From NCBI GenBank assembly GCA_023393715.1, contig JAEXCD010000072.1:1-10804 (forward strand): a stretch of 10,804 nt of DNA. Reading direction: 5' to 3'. The position numbers and the translations under genes are program-made. This document shows, piece after piece, positions 1 through 6,856 of this stretch. The notes beneath the pieces are model-generated. The model ran no database searches. It saw nothing but the letters and a program-made list of their open reading frames with translations, and had not been told where the DNA came from. How positions within the stretch are numbered: the first letter of the stretch is position 1; each line of letters opens with the position of its first letter. This DNA comes from Bacillota bacterium (GTDB taxonomy: Bacteria > Bacillota > Clostridia > Tissierellales > Peptoniphilaceae).

Positions 1-258
1 GCCTTCTGGTATCGCGGCCACGGGCGTCCGCTGCACGGCGGATCGGTTTCAGGACATACTGCGCTGGCGTTTTGTCTGGCGACGATGGCGGCCTTTGTGG
101 TTCATTCGACGCCGATTGCGGCGCTGAGCTATCTGCTGGCGCTGCTCGTCGCCGAATCGCGTTACGAGGCGCATATTCATACGGTGGGGGAGCTGGTGCT
201 GGGCGCCATGCTCGGCACGTCGATCGCGGCGCTGATTATGCTGGTCTTTGCGAGATAG
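1..258 (+). CDS. PAP2-family lipid phosphatase domain, C-terminal 85 residues (probable DgkA-PAP2 fusion; 5' end outside window)
   Basis: The frame is open from base 1 to a TAG at 256-258. The visible protein carries two PAP2 acid-phosphatase signatures: SGHTALAF near visible residues 17-24, and SRYEAHIH near 54-61, matching the family pattern SR-x5-H. An Arg-Pro pair precedes the SGH motif. Hydrophobic stretches around residues 25-50 and 66-84 look like membrane helices, so the enzyme should sit in the cytoplasmic membrane and remove phosphate from a lipid such as undecaprenyl or phosphatidyl phosphate. The family motif usually ends HxxxD; here it reads HTVGE, with Glu in place of Asp. In many Firmicutes a PAP2 domain of this kind is fused behind a DgkA-type lipid kinase just upstream of era. 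I infer that arrangement, because the kinase half would lie outside the window. era follows after 28 bases. Confidence 0.8.
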   Translation, partial: AFWYRGHGRPLHGGSVSGHTALAFCLATMAAFVVHSTPIAALSYLLALLVAESRYEAHIHTVGELVLGAMLGTSIAALIMLVFAR

Positions 259-270
259 GCGCCGCTCAGA

Positions 271-280
271 GAGAAGAGGT
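271..280 (+). promoter_or_regulatory. Ribosome binding site that fixes the era start
   Basis: A purine-rich GAGAAGAGGT lies six bases before the ATG at 287. The same frame is open further upstream to a non-ATG start at 248, but that start would overlap the PAP2 gene and would add 13 Arg-rich residues that do not belong to the family. The ATG at 287 is therefore preferred. Confidence 0.6.
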
Positions 281-286
281 TGGAAC

Positions 287-1189
287 ATGGGACAAAAGGG
301 GGCATATCATTCCGGATTTTGCTGCGTGATCGGCCGGCCGAATGTGGGGAAATCGACGCTGCTGAATGCGCTGATCGGTCAAAAGATCTCCATCATTTCG
401 AATAAGCCGCAGACGACGAGGCACCAAATTCACCTGATTTATACGGATGAGCGGATGCAGATCGTCTTTTTGGATACGCCCGGCGTTCAGATGCCGCGCA
501 ATGAGCTCGGCGAGGTGATGTTCCGGATGTCGCGCAGCGCGTTGGACGGCGTCGACTGTGCGTTGTTTGTCGTCGACAGCAGCGAACGCATTGGGCGGCT
601 CGATCAGAAAATTCTGGAAGAGCTCGATAAGGTGAAGGGCACGCCGGTGATTGCCGTGATCAATAAAATCGATGAGATATCGGCCGACGAGGCAAAGGCG
701 CTCGTTGCCCGGTTCGAGTCGATGGGGCGGTTTGCGGCGGTCGTACCGATTTCGGCCCGTGAGGAGCGAAATTTTGAGGAATTGCTGCAGCAGCTGTACG
801 ATCATTTGCCGGAGGGGCCGCAGTACTACCCCGAGGATATGGTGACCGACCGGACGGAACGCTTCGTCATTTCTGAAATCATCCGGGAGAAATGCCTCGT
901 TCACATGCAGGAAGAGATTCCGCACGGCATCTACGTCGAGGTCGACCGGATGAAGGAGCGCGAGGGGCGCCCGATGTTCGATATCGACGCGACGATTTAT
1001 GTGGAAAAGGCGTCACACAAGGGCATGGTGATCGGCAGCGGCGGACAGATGCTGGGGCGGATCGGCAAAGAGGCGCGAGGAGAAATCGAGACGCTGCTCG
1101 ATGCGCGCGTCAACCTGAAGCTCTGGGTAAAGGTGGAGAAGGACTGGCGCAAAAAGAAAGCCACGGTCCGGCGATTCGGCTTTGAATAG
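287..1189 (+). CDS. era: GTPase Era, 16S rRNA-binding 30S maturation factor
   Basis: Era is a GTP-dependent assembly factor that binds the 3' end of 16S rRNA and helps complete the 30S subunit. At 300 residues this protein has the family length. The GTPase motifs are in order: G1 GRPNVGKS at residues 16-23, the switch I segment with Pro-Gln-Thr-Thr-Arg at 41-45, G3 DTPG at 63-66, G4 NKID at 126-129 and G5 Ser-Ala at 156-157. The C-terminal KH RNA-binding domain shows its GxxG loop as GSGG at 250-253, followed by IGKEAR. After DTPG the sequence reads VQMPRNELGE, whereas many Era proteins have an HKP-type segment there; this looks like normal lineage variation. The gene lies 28 bases after the PAP2 gene and 10 bases before recO, so it is almost certainly co-transcribed with both. 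Confidence 0.97.
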   Translation: MGQKGAYHSGFCCVIGRPNVGKSTLLNALIGQKISIISNKPQTTRHQIHLIYTDERMQIVFLDTPGVQMPRNELGEVMFRMSRSALDGVDCALFVVDSSERIGRLDQKILEELDKVKGTPVIAVINKIDEISADEAKALVARFESMGRFAAVVPISAREERNFEELLQQLYDHLPEGPQYYPEDMVTDRTERFVISEIIREKCLVHMQEEIPHGIYVEVDRMKEREGRPMFDIDATIYVEKASHKGMVIGSGGQMLGRIGKEARGEIETLLDARVNLKLWVKVEKDWRKKKATVRRFGFE

Positions 1190-1195
1190 AGGAGG
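1190..1195 (+). promoter_or_regulatory. Ribosome binding site for recO
   Basis: AGGAGG begins immediately after the era stop codon (1187-1189) and lies four bases before the ATG at 1200. An in-frame TTG at 1182 would place the start inside era and upstream of this site, so 1200 is the better start. Confidence 0.65.
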
Positions 1196-1199
1196 CGAA

Positions 1200-1958
1200 A
1201 TGGAGGATCCGTACAAAAACTGTCACGGGATCGTGCTGTATACGGCAGACTGGAAGGATTCGTCCCGGATCGTCGATCTGTTTACGCGAGAGCACGGGCG
1301 GCTGACCTTTCTGGCAAAGGGAGTGCGCCGCCCCAAAAGCCGTTTTGTCAATTTAACCGAGCCCTTTGTCGAGGGCGTGTTTAATCTGCAAAGTGGGCGA
1401 TCGACATACTACTTAAAGGATGGCGCGCTGGACAGCGCGCATCTGCCGCTGCGGCAGGACATCGCGCGGCTGACGTCGGCGACGTATCTCTGTGAATTAG
1501 TGCGGCTCGTGCTGATTGAGGCGGAGCCGGATGAAGCGGTTTTCTACCTGCTGCAGGCGGGGCTTGATGCGCTGAGTCAGGCGGACAGGGCGGGACTGCC
1601 GCGCGTTCTGGCGGCGTTTTTATTAAAGCTGTCAAGCTTTCTGGGCTTCCGTCCGACCTTTTCGCGGTGCGTCGTCTGCGGAGGGCCGCTCGACGATTCC
1701 GGAATCTTTAATTTGACCGAGGGCGGCATGTGCTGTCGGGAGCACGTCGAAGAGGGCAGCCAGACCGTCCGGCTGAATCTGGACGAATACCTGGAAATGA
1801 TGGAATATGTTCGAAAACCGCTCCGCGAGCTCACACGGCCGGATGACAAAACAAACGGAATACTCATGCACCGTCTGATGAGTCGATATTTTCAGATTCA
1901 TGTGGGAAAAACGGCGGCGCATTCGGAGCCGATGCTACATCAATGGAACCTTTTATGA
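1200..1958 (+). CDS. recO: DNA repair protein RecO
   Basis: RecO anneals single-stranded DNA and works with RecR and RecF to load RecA onto SSB-coated gaps. The 252-residue product has the family layout. An N-terminal OB fold begins with the GIVLYT strand near residues 10-15 and includes TREHGRLTFLAKGVRRPKSR, whose basic end is typical of the DNA-binding face. A helical region follows, and then a zinc-finger-like element with Cys157 and Cys160 (CVVC) and a second cluster at Cys178, Cys179 and His182. The gene uses at least five TTA leucine codons, unlike glyS downstream, which has none. era-recO-glyQ adjacency is common in Firmicutes. The stop codon lies 33 bases before glyQ. Confidence 0.95.
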   Translation: MEDPYKNCHGIVLYTADWKDSSRIVDLFTREHGRLTFLAKGVRRPKSRFVNLTEPFVEGVFNLQSGRSTYYLKDGALDSAHLPLRQDIARLTSATYLCELVRLVLIEAEPDEAVFYLLQAGLDALSQADRAGLPRVLAAFLLKLSSFLGFRPTFSRCVVCGGPLDDSGIFNLTEGGMCCREHVEEGSQTVRLNLDEYLEMMEYVRKPLRELTRPDDKTNGILMHRLMSRYFQIHVGKTAAHSEPMLHQWNLL

Positions 1959-1991
1959 TAAAATCGGCGGGGAATAATTTGGGAGGGAATC

Positions 1992-2873
1992 ATGTATTTT
2001 CAGGAAATGATTATGCGCTTGAAGCAATATTGGAGCGAGCAGGGCTGTACCATCGTCGAGCCGTATGACATCGAAAAGGGTGCGGGCACGATGAACCCGA
2101 ATACTTTTCTGCGTTCACTCGGACCGGAGCCGTGGAAGGTGGTTTATGTTGAGCCGTCGCGCCGCCCGGCAGACGGGCGCTACGGGGAGAACCCCAATCG
2201 GCTGTATCAGCATCATCAGCTGCAAATCATTTTGAAGCCGGCGCCGGAAAACATTCAGGATCTGTATCTGAAGAGTCTGGAGGTCATCGGCATTGATCCG
2301 TCCGTACACGACATCCGCTTCGTCGAGGACAACTGGGAGTCTCCGACGCTCGGCGCGTGGGGCGTGGGCTGGGAAGTCTGGCTCGACGGCATGGAAATTA
2401 CCCAATTTACGTATTTCCAGCAGGTCGGCGGCATTGCGTTGGATCCGGAGGCGGGCGAAATTACGTTCGGGCTGGAGCGCATCGCGATGTATCTGCAGAA
2501 TGTCGACAATGTGTTTTCGCTTCGCTGGAACGAGCATCTGACCTATGGGGATCTGTTCCATTTGCAGGAGTTTGAAAATTCAAAATATTCGTTTGAAACG
2601 GCGGATATCGAGCTTTTGAAAAATCTGTTTGATCAATACGAGCGCGAAGCGCAGGCTCAGATTGCGCAGAGCCTGATCTACCCGGCGTATGATTACGTGC
2701 TGAAATGCTCGCACACCTTTAACGTACTGGATGCGCGCGGAGCCATTGCCGTATCCGAACGGAATCACTATATTTCGCGGGTGCGCGACATGGCGCGGCA
2801 GGTGGCTGAGCTGTATATCGAGAAGAGAAAATCGATGGGGTATCCTTTGTGCAAGGAGGAAGTACATGAATAA
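1992..2873 (+). CDS. glyQ: Glycyl-tRNA synthetase, alpha subunit
   Basis: This is the catalytic class II subunit of the alpha2-beta2 glycyl-tRNA synthetase; it activates glycine with ATP and charges tRNA-Gly together with GlyS. The 293-residue protein follows the family closely: FQEMI near the start, GAGTMNP at 30-36, LGPEPW at 43-48, then a strongly conserved stretch from Pro55 through the HHQ triplet at 74-76. Further on it has the FVEDNWESPTLGAWG block and motif 3 as GLERIAMYLQ starting at 160. A GGGAGG ribosome site at 1981-1986 lies five bases before the ATG. The 33-base gap after recO leaves no room for a T-box leader, which regulates glycyl-tRNA synthetase genes in many Firmicutes. The 3' end overlaps glyS by eight bases. 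Confidence 0.98.
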   Translation: MYFQEMIMRLKQYWSEQGCTIVEPYDIEKGAGTMNPNTFLRSLGPEPWKVVYVEPSRRPADGRYGENPNRLYQHHQLQIILKPAPENIQDLYLKSLEVIGIDPSVHDIRFVEDNWESPTLGAWGVGWEVWLDGMEITQFTYFQQVGGIALDPEAGEITFGLERIAMYLQNVDNVFSLRWNEHLTYGDLFHLQEFENSKYSFETADIELLKNLFDQYEREAQAQIAQSLIYPAYDYVLKCSHTFNVLDARGAIAVSERNHYISRVRDMARQVAELYIEKRKSMGYPLCKEEVHE

Positions 2874-4938
2874 TTACCTGTTGGAGGTGGGCGTCGAGGA
2901 GTTTCCCTCCCGTTTTGTCGCCGCTACGAAACAGCAGTTTGAGGAGCTTTTTGCGAAGGGACTTAAGGAGGCGGAGCTGAGCGCGGCTCAGATTCGCGTC
3001 GAGAGCACGCCGCGCCGTTTCGCCGTCTGGCTGAAGGATATCCGGCCGCTGAGCCTGACGGACGAAGAAATCGTAAAGGGGCCGGCGCGTCGAATCGCCT
3101 ATGATGAAAACGGCAATCCCTCCAAGGCGCTGCAGGGCTTTCTGCGGAGCAAGGGGGTTGATGAGCAGGCTCTTTTCTTTGAAGTGCGCGGCAAAGAGGA
3201 GTACGTCTTTGCCCGTGTGACGAAAAAGCAAACGCCGGTGGCGCAGTCTCTGGCGGAGCTGGTACCTCAGGTCATTCGCGGTATTTCTAATCCCCGTTCG
3301 ATGCGCTGGGGCGGAAAGAATCTGCGCTTTCTCCGCCCGATTCGCTGGATGATGTCCCTTCTGAACGACGAGGTACTGCCGTTTGACCTGGAGGGCATTC
3401 CGGTGTCGAATCACACGAGAGGGCATCGTTTTTTGGGTGCCGCCGACATTCTTGTCGGGAAGCAGGCGGATTATGAAGCGCTGCTCGAGGAGAATTCGGT
3501 CATCATCGATGAGAAAAAGCGCCGCGACATTATCGTTCACGGGTTGAATCGCCTCGCCCGGGAAAAGGGCGGTACGCCGCTCATGGACGAGGCGCTGCTC
3601 GACGAGGTCGTATCCATCGTCGAGAGGCCGACCGTGTTCATCGGCAATGTCCCGGAGCGGTATATGACGCTGCCGAAGGAGGTCATCATCACGCCGATGA
3701 AGGATCATCAGCGTTATTTTCCGATTTTGAACGACCGCGGCGAACTGCTGCCCTACTTCCTGTCCGTTCGGAACGGCGACGAATACGGCATTGAAAATGT
3801 TCGGGCAGGCAACGAAAAGGTGCTGACGCCGCGCCTTGAGGACGCGCGCTTCTTCTTTGACCAGGACTGCGCGCTGCCGCTGGCGGAGTACAATGGGCGG
3901 CTGAACGAGCTGACCTTTCACGAGGCTCTGGGCTCGATGGCGGAAAAGGCGGTTCGCCTCGAGCGCCTGACGGAAACCATCGGTCAGCAACTCTTGGTGG
4001 GGGAAGAGACGATTCACAACGCCTCGCGCGCTGCGATCCTGTCCAAAGCCGATCTCGTCACGCACATGGTCGTCGAGTTTACGGAGCTGGAAGGGACGAT
4101 GGGGCGTATCTACGCGCATCTGAGCGGAGAGAACGACATCGTCGCCAGGGCGATTGAGGAACAGTATATGCCACGCAGTGCGGGCTCGGACCGTCCGGAA
4201 TCGACGGCGGGCATTTTGCTGTCCATTGCCGATAAGGTTGACACCATTGCCGGACTCAGCGCGATCGGCATTCAGGTGAGCGGCTCGCAGGATCCGTTCG
4301 GCCTTCGCCGCGCCGCGCTCGGCATTATTGATATTCTGATCGAAAACGGGCTGTACCTCGATTTGCAGAAGACCTTCCGGGATGCGCTGGTCTTTTACGT
4401 CGAGCAGCAGGGCCTGGTGTTTGATTACGACGAGGTCATGGAACGCATCCGTTCCTTTTTCCTGAACCGCCTGCGCACGCGGCTGCGTGAGCGAGGCGTT
4501 CGCTATGACGTTATCGACGCCGTCCTGGCGACGGATGGCTTTGACGTCGTTGCCTTTGACGCAAAGTGCGAGGCACTGTCGAAGTGCCTTTCGCACGAGG
4601 GCGGTGAAGAAATGGTGACGAGCTTCGTTCGCGTCGAGAGCATGGCTGAAAAGGCGAGCGGCACGACGGTGCGGCCGGAGCTTTTGGAAGAGAGTGAGCG
4701 CGAAATGGCCGCGCTGTTGGAAAAGAGGGCGGATTTTCAAAGCGTACTCGATCAGCGACATTATGAAGACGCTCTGCAGATGCTCGGCGAGTGGATGGAG
4801 GTCGTCAATCGGTACATGGACGCGAATATGATTTTGGTGGAGGACGAGGCTGTTCGCGAGAACCGCCTGTCGTTGCTGAACGCCGTATATCATTGTATTC
4901 ACAGGCTTTTGGTTCCCCAACATATCGTTCGGGCGTAG
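2866..4938 (+). CDS. glyS: Glycyl-tRNA synthetase, beta subunit
   Basis: The beta subunit binds tRNA-Gly and is required with GlyQ for charging. The 690-residue length is normal. The N-terminus shows the family opening LLEVGVEEFPSRF. The central HD-like region includes LSKADLVT at about 392-399, followed by VEFTELEG. The sequence SQDPFGLRRAALGI lies around residues 474-487. The C-terminal part, roughly 570-690, corresponds to the DALR-type anticodon-binding domain. An AAGGAGGAAG ribosome site at 2853-2862 lies inside the end of glyQ. The start codon overlaps the glyQ stop by eight bases, so the two subunits are probably made by coupled translation in matched amounts. The gene contains no in-frame TTA, CTA or TCA codon along its whole length, which creates a very long but meaningless antisense open frame. 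Confidence 0.98.
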   Translation: MNNYLLEVGVEEFPSRFVAATKQQFEELFAKGLKEAELSAAQIRVESTPRRFAVWLKDIRPLSLTDEEIVKGPARRIAYDENGNPSKALQGFLRSKGVDEQALFFEVRGKEEYVFARVTKKQTPVAQSLAELVPQVIRGISNPRSMRWGGKNLRFLRPIRWMMSLLNDEVLPFDLEGIPVSNHTRGHRFLGAADILVGKQADYEALLEENSVIIDEKKRRDIIVHGLNRLAREKGGTPLMDEALLDEVVSIVERPTVFIGNVPERYMTLPKEVIITPMKDHQRYFPILNDRGELLPYFLSVRNGDEYGIENVRAGNEKVLTPRLEDARFFFDQDCALPLAEYNGRLNELTFHEALGSMAEKAVRLERLTETIGQQLLVGEETIHNASRAAILSKADLVTHMVVEFTELEGTMGRIYAHLSGENDIVARAIEEQYMPRSAGSDRPESTAGILLSIADKVDTIAGLSAIGIQVSGSQDPFGLRRAALGIIDILIENGLYLDLQKTFRDALVFYVEQQGLVFDYDEVMERIRSFFLNRLRTRLRERGVRYDVIDAVLATDGFDVVAFDAKCEALSKCLSHEGGEEMVTSFVRVESMAEKASGTTVRPELLEESEREMAALLEKRADFQSVLDQRHYEDALQMLGEWMEVVNRYMDANMILVEDEAVRENRLSLLNAVYHCIHRLLVPQHIVRA

Positions 4939-4953
4939 CAGAGAGGAGGCGCA

Positions 4954-5787
4954 ATGCGGCGCATTACCTTACTTGTCGTTTCAGATTCCACGGGAGAAAC
5001 GGGCGAAGCCGTCGCCCGGGCATGGGTCAGCCAGTTTGGCGATGCTCCGGTGCAGATTGAGCGATGCGCTCACGTGACCACGCCGGAGGCGGTCGATGAG
5101 ATTTTTTCCCGCGATCTGAGCGATACCGTTTTGCTCAATTCCGTCGTCATGCCGGAGGTGAGCGCACATTTGCACGAGCTCAGTACACGCAGCGGGGTCG
5201 CCATGATCGACCTGTTTGATCGGGCGCTGGGCATTCTCGAAGAAAAGCTGGGCATGCCGCCGAAGCGGCTGCCCGGATTGACGCGCGAGCTGGACTGCGA
5301 CTATTTCAATAAGATTGAGAGCATCGAATTTGCGGTAAAATATGACGACGGAAAGGATCGCCGCGGATTAAAGAAAGCGGACGTCGTATTGATCGGCGTG
5401 TCGCGAACCTCGAAGACGCCGCTGTCGATGATTTTGGCGAACAAGGGGTACAACGTGGCAAACCTGCCGTTGGTGCCGGAAATTTCGCTGCCGGAGGAGG
5501 TGTATCAGGTCGATCCCCGCAGAATCGTGGGACTGGTCATATCCCCGGAAAAGCTCAACGACATTCGGGAAGCGCGCCTCCAGGCGCTCGGCCTGTCGAT
5601 CACCTCTTCCTATGCGGATGAGGAGCGTATTCGAAAAGAACTGGATTATGCCAAGGAGGTTTTCGACAGACTCGGCTGTAAGGTGCTCGACGTCAGTGAA
5701 CAGACGATCGAGCAGTCTGCGGCACAGATCATACAGTATCTGACCTCGCATTTTGGCGGGCAAGTGTGTCGGCATCAAATACCATGA
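4954..5787 (+). CDS. ppsR: Pyruvate phosphate dikinase regulatory protein (PDRP, DUF299/YqfL family)
   Basis: Members of this family are bifunctional. They inactivate pyruvate phosphate dikinase or PEP synthetase by ADP-dependent phosphorylation of an active-site threonine, and reactivate it by phosphate-dependent removal that releases pyrophosphate. The 277-residue protein has the characteristic opening VVSDSTGETGE at about residues 8-18, and the conserved nucleotide-binding loop GVSRTSKTPLS at 148-158. A GAGAGGAGG ribosome site at 4941-4949 lies four bases before the ATG, and glyS ends 15 bases upstream. In Firmicutes this gene often lies beside ppdK, the gene for its target; no ppdK is present in this window. 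Whether the target is PPDK or PEP synthetase cannot be decided from this sequence. The stop codon overlaps the next start as ATGA. Confidence 0.95.
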   Translation: MRRITLLVVSDSTGETGEAVARAWVSQFGDAPVQIERCAHVTTPEAVDEIFSRDLSDTVLLNSVVMPEVSAHLHELSTRSGVAMIDLFDRALGILEEKLGMPPKRLPGLTRELDCDYFNKIESIEFAVKYDDGKDRRGLKKADVVLIGVSRTSKTPLSMILANKGYNVANLPLVPEISLPEEVYQVDPRRIVGLVISPEKLNDIREARLQALGLSITSSYADEERIRKELDYAKEVFDRLGCKVLDVSEQTIEQSAAQIIQYLTSHFGGQVCRHQIP

Positions 5788-6776
5788 CAAATACCGTGAA
5801 GAAAAGAATCGTCATATTGACTACGGGCGGAACGATTACGGCAGGCGGTGCGGACGGCGAAACGATCGGCTATCGATACGGCGTCGTTCGCGTCGGAAGC
5901 CTGATCCGCAATATTCCGCATATTGAGGAGATTGCCGATGTCGAGTGCGAGTCCCTCTTCGATATTTCAAGCGCCGATTTCAGCAGAAAAAGATGGCTGA
6001 CTTTGATCCGGCGCGTAAACGAATATGCGCGCGATCCCGAGATCGACGGTATCGTCATTACGCATGGAACGGATACGCTGGATGAAACGGCGTATTTTTT
6101 GACGTTAGGCGTGCACTCGGAAAAGCCGGTGGTTCTGACCGGCGCAATGCGCCCCGCGACGGCGATCAGCGCGGACGGCTCGATGAATCTGTATCAGGCG
6201 GTTCAGGTGGCCGCCTCGGATCAGGCGCGGGGAATGGGGGCTTTGGTCGTGTTCTCCGATGCGATTTATTCGGGGCGCGATGTTCAGAAAGTGAGCACCT
6301 TTCGCGTCGAAGGGTTCAATTCGCCGGATTTCGGACCGATTGGGTATATACGAAATGATCAGGTCGTCTTTTTCGGCCGCTCCCTTCGGCGGCATACGAT
6401 TCATTCGGAATTCGATTTTGATGAGCTGGAACAGCTGCCCAAGGTGGAGATCGCCTATTTTCACGTCGATGCGGAGCCGGGCATCATCCGGTTTCTGGGC
6501 GAACGCGCCGACGGCCTGATTTTAGCGGGCTGCGGCAGCGGAACGTTCAGCGATGAGTGGGCGGACGAGCTGGAGGCGGTGGTGCGCCGGATCCCGGTGA
6601 TCCGGGCTTCCCGGGTGGGCCGCGGACTCATCATTGAGGATCCGACGATCGACGGGCGCGTTCACACGCTGTGCAGTGAGCTTCTGGCGCCTCAGAAGCT
6701 TAAGGTGCTGCTGATGGCGGCGCTGACGAAGACGAACGATTTAGACGAGTTAAGGCGAATCATCGCCGAGTATTGA
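5784..6776 (+). CDS. L-asparaginase, bacterial type I/II family, probably cytoplasmic
   Basis: The enzyme hydrolyses L-asparagine to aspartate and ammonia. All five catalytic residues of E. coli AnsB can be matched: nucleophile Thr17 in TTGGTIT, Tyr30 on the flexible loop, Thr96 and Asp97 in HGTDT, and Lys169 in GRDVQK. GAMRPATAISADG is the family signature next to the active site. The length of 330 residues is typical. There is no signal peptide (the N-terminus is MTNTVKKR), so a cytoplasmic location is inferred although the sequence resembles the periplasmic type II enzyme. The ATG overlaps the ppsR stop as ATGA and lacks a good ribosome site, suggesting translational coupling. An in-frame GTG at 5766, five bases after a weak GGCGGG, would add six residues. 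A probable terminator follows the stop codon. Confidence 0.93.
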   Translation: MTNTVKKRIVILTTGGTITAGGADGETIGYRYGVVRVGSLIRNIPHIEEIADVECESLFDISSADFSRKRWLTLIRRVNEYARDPEIDGIVITHGTDTLDETAYFLTLGVHSEKPVVLTGAMRPATAISADGSMNLYQAVQVAASDQARGMGALVVFSDAIYSGRDVQKVSTFRVEGFNSPDFGPIGYIRNDQVVFFGRSLRRHTIHSEFDFDELEQLPKVEIAYFHVDAEPGIIRFLGERADGLILAGCGSGTFSDEWADELEAVVRRIPVIRASRVGRGLIIEDPTIDGRVHTLCSELLAPQKLKVLLMAALTKTNDLDELRRIIAEY

Positions 6777-6779
6777 CGG

Positions 6780-6814
6780 AGCGCCGGGCAGCTGAACACA
6801 AGCCCGCGCTTTTT
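6780..6814 (+). terminator. Probable Rho-independent terminator after the asparaginase gene
   Basis: The left arm AGCGC-C-GGGC (6780-6789) pairs with GCCCGCGCT (6802-6810), giving nine base pairs with one bulged C at 6785. The loop is 12 bases, and a run of five T residues occupies 6810-6814. It begins four bases after the asparaginase stop codon. The T run is short, so termination may be partial. The rest of this 80-base gap holds the dgt ribosome site; I saw no convincing promoter in it. Confidence 0.55.
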
Positions 6815-6841
6815 CATTCCGAAAGGACAGTAAAACAGAAG

Positions 6842-6851
6842 AAAGGGAGGG
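6842..6851 (+). promoter_or_regulatory. Ribosome binding site that fixes the dgt start
   Basis: AAAGGGAGGG lies five bases before the ATG at 6857. The frame is open upstream to a TTG at 6773, but that extension would run back through the terminator hairpin and into the asparaginase stop, so it is rejected. A second ATG at 6852 is out of frame. Confidence 0.65.
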
Positions 6852-6856
6852 ATGTC

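Noticed and set aside
266..925. A 219-codon minus-strand open frame opposite era
   Set aside because: It lies wholly opposite a well-conserved gene, with no family motif; a composition artefact.
1423..1440. Perfect seven-base inverted repeat GCGCGCT-GGAC-AGCGCGC inside recO
   Set aside because: It is fully explained as coding sequence, has no T run after it, and is likely by chance in GC-rich DNA.
1931..1964. Promoter-like -10 elements TATGAT and TAAAAT before glyQ
   Set aside because: No -35 match at a 16-18 base spacing and no extended -10. The AT-rich patch also encodes the end of recO.
2719..4923. A 734-codon open frame on the minus strand opposite glyS
   Set aside because: It is codon-aligned with glyS and exists because glyS lacks TTA, CTA and TCA codons. 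Its translation is rich in Arg, His and Gln, with no recognisable motif.
6593..6606. CCCGG-TGAT-CCGGG hairpin inside the asparaginase gene
   Set aside because: Coding GC-rich sequence with no T run and no regulatory context.
6773..6801. TTGACG as a possible -35 for dgt at the asparaginase stop
   Set aside because: The base positions 16-18 downstream contain no -10-like hexamer, and the hairpin overlaps the spacer.
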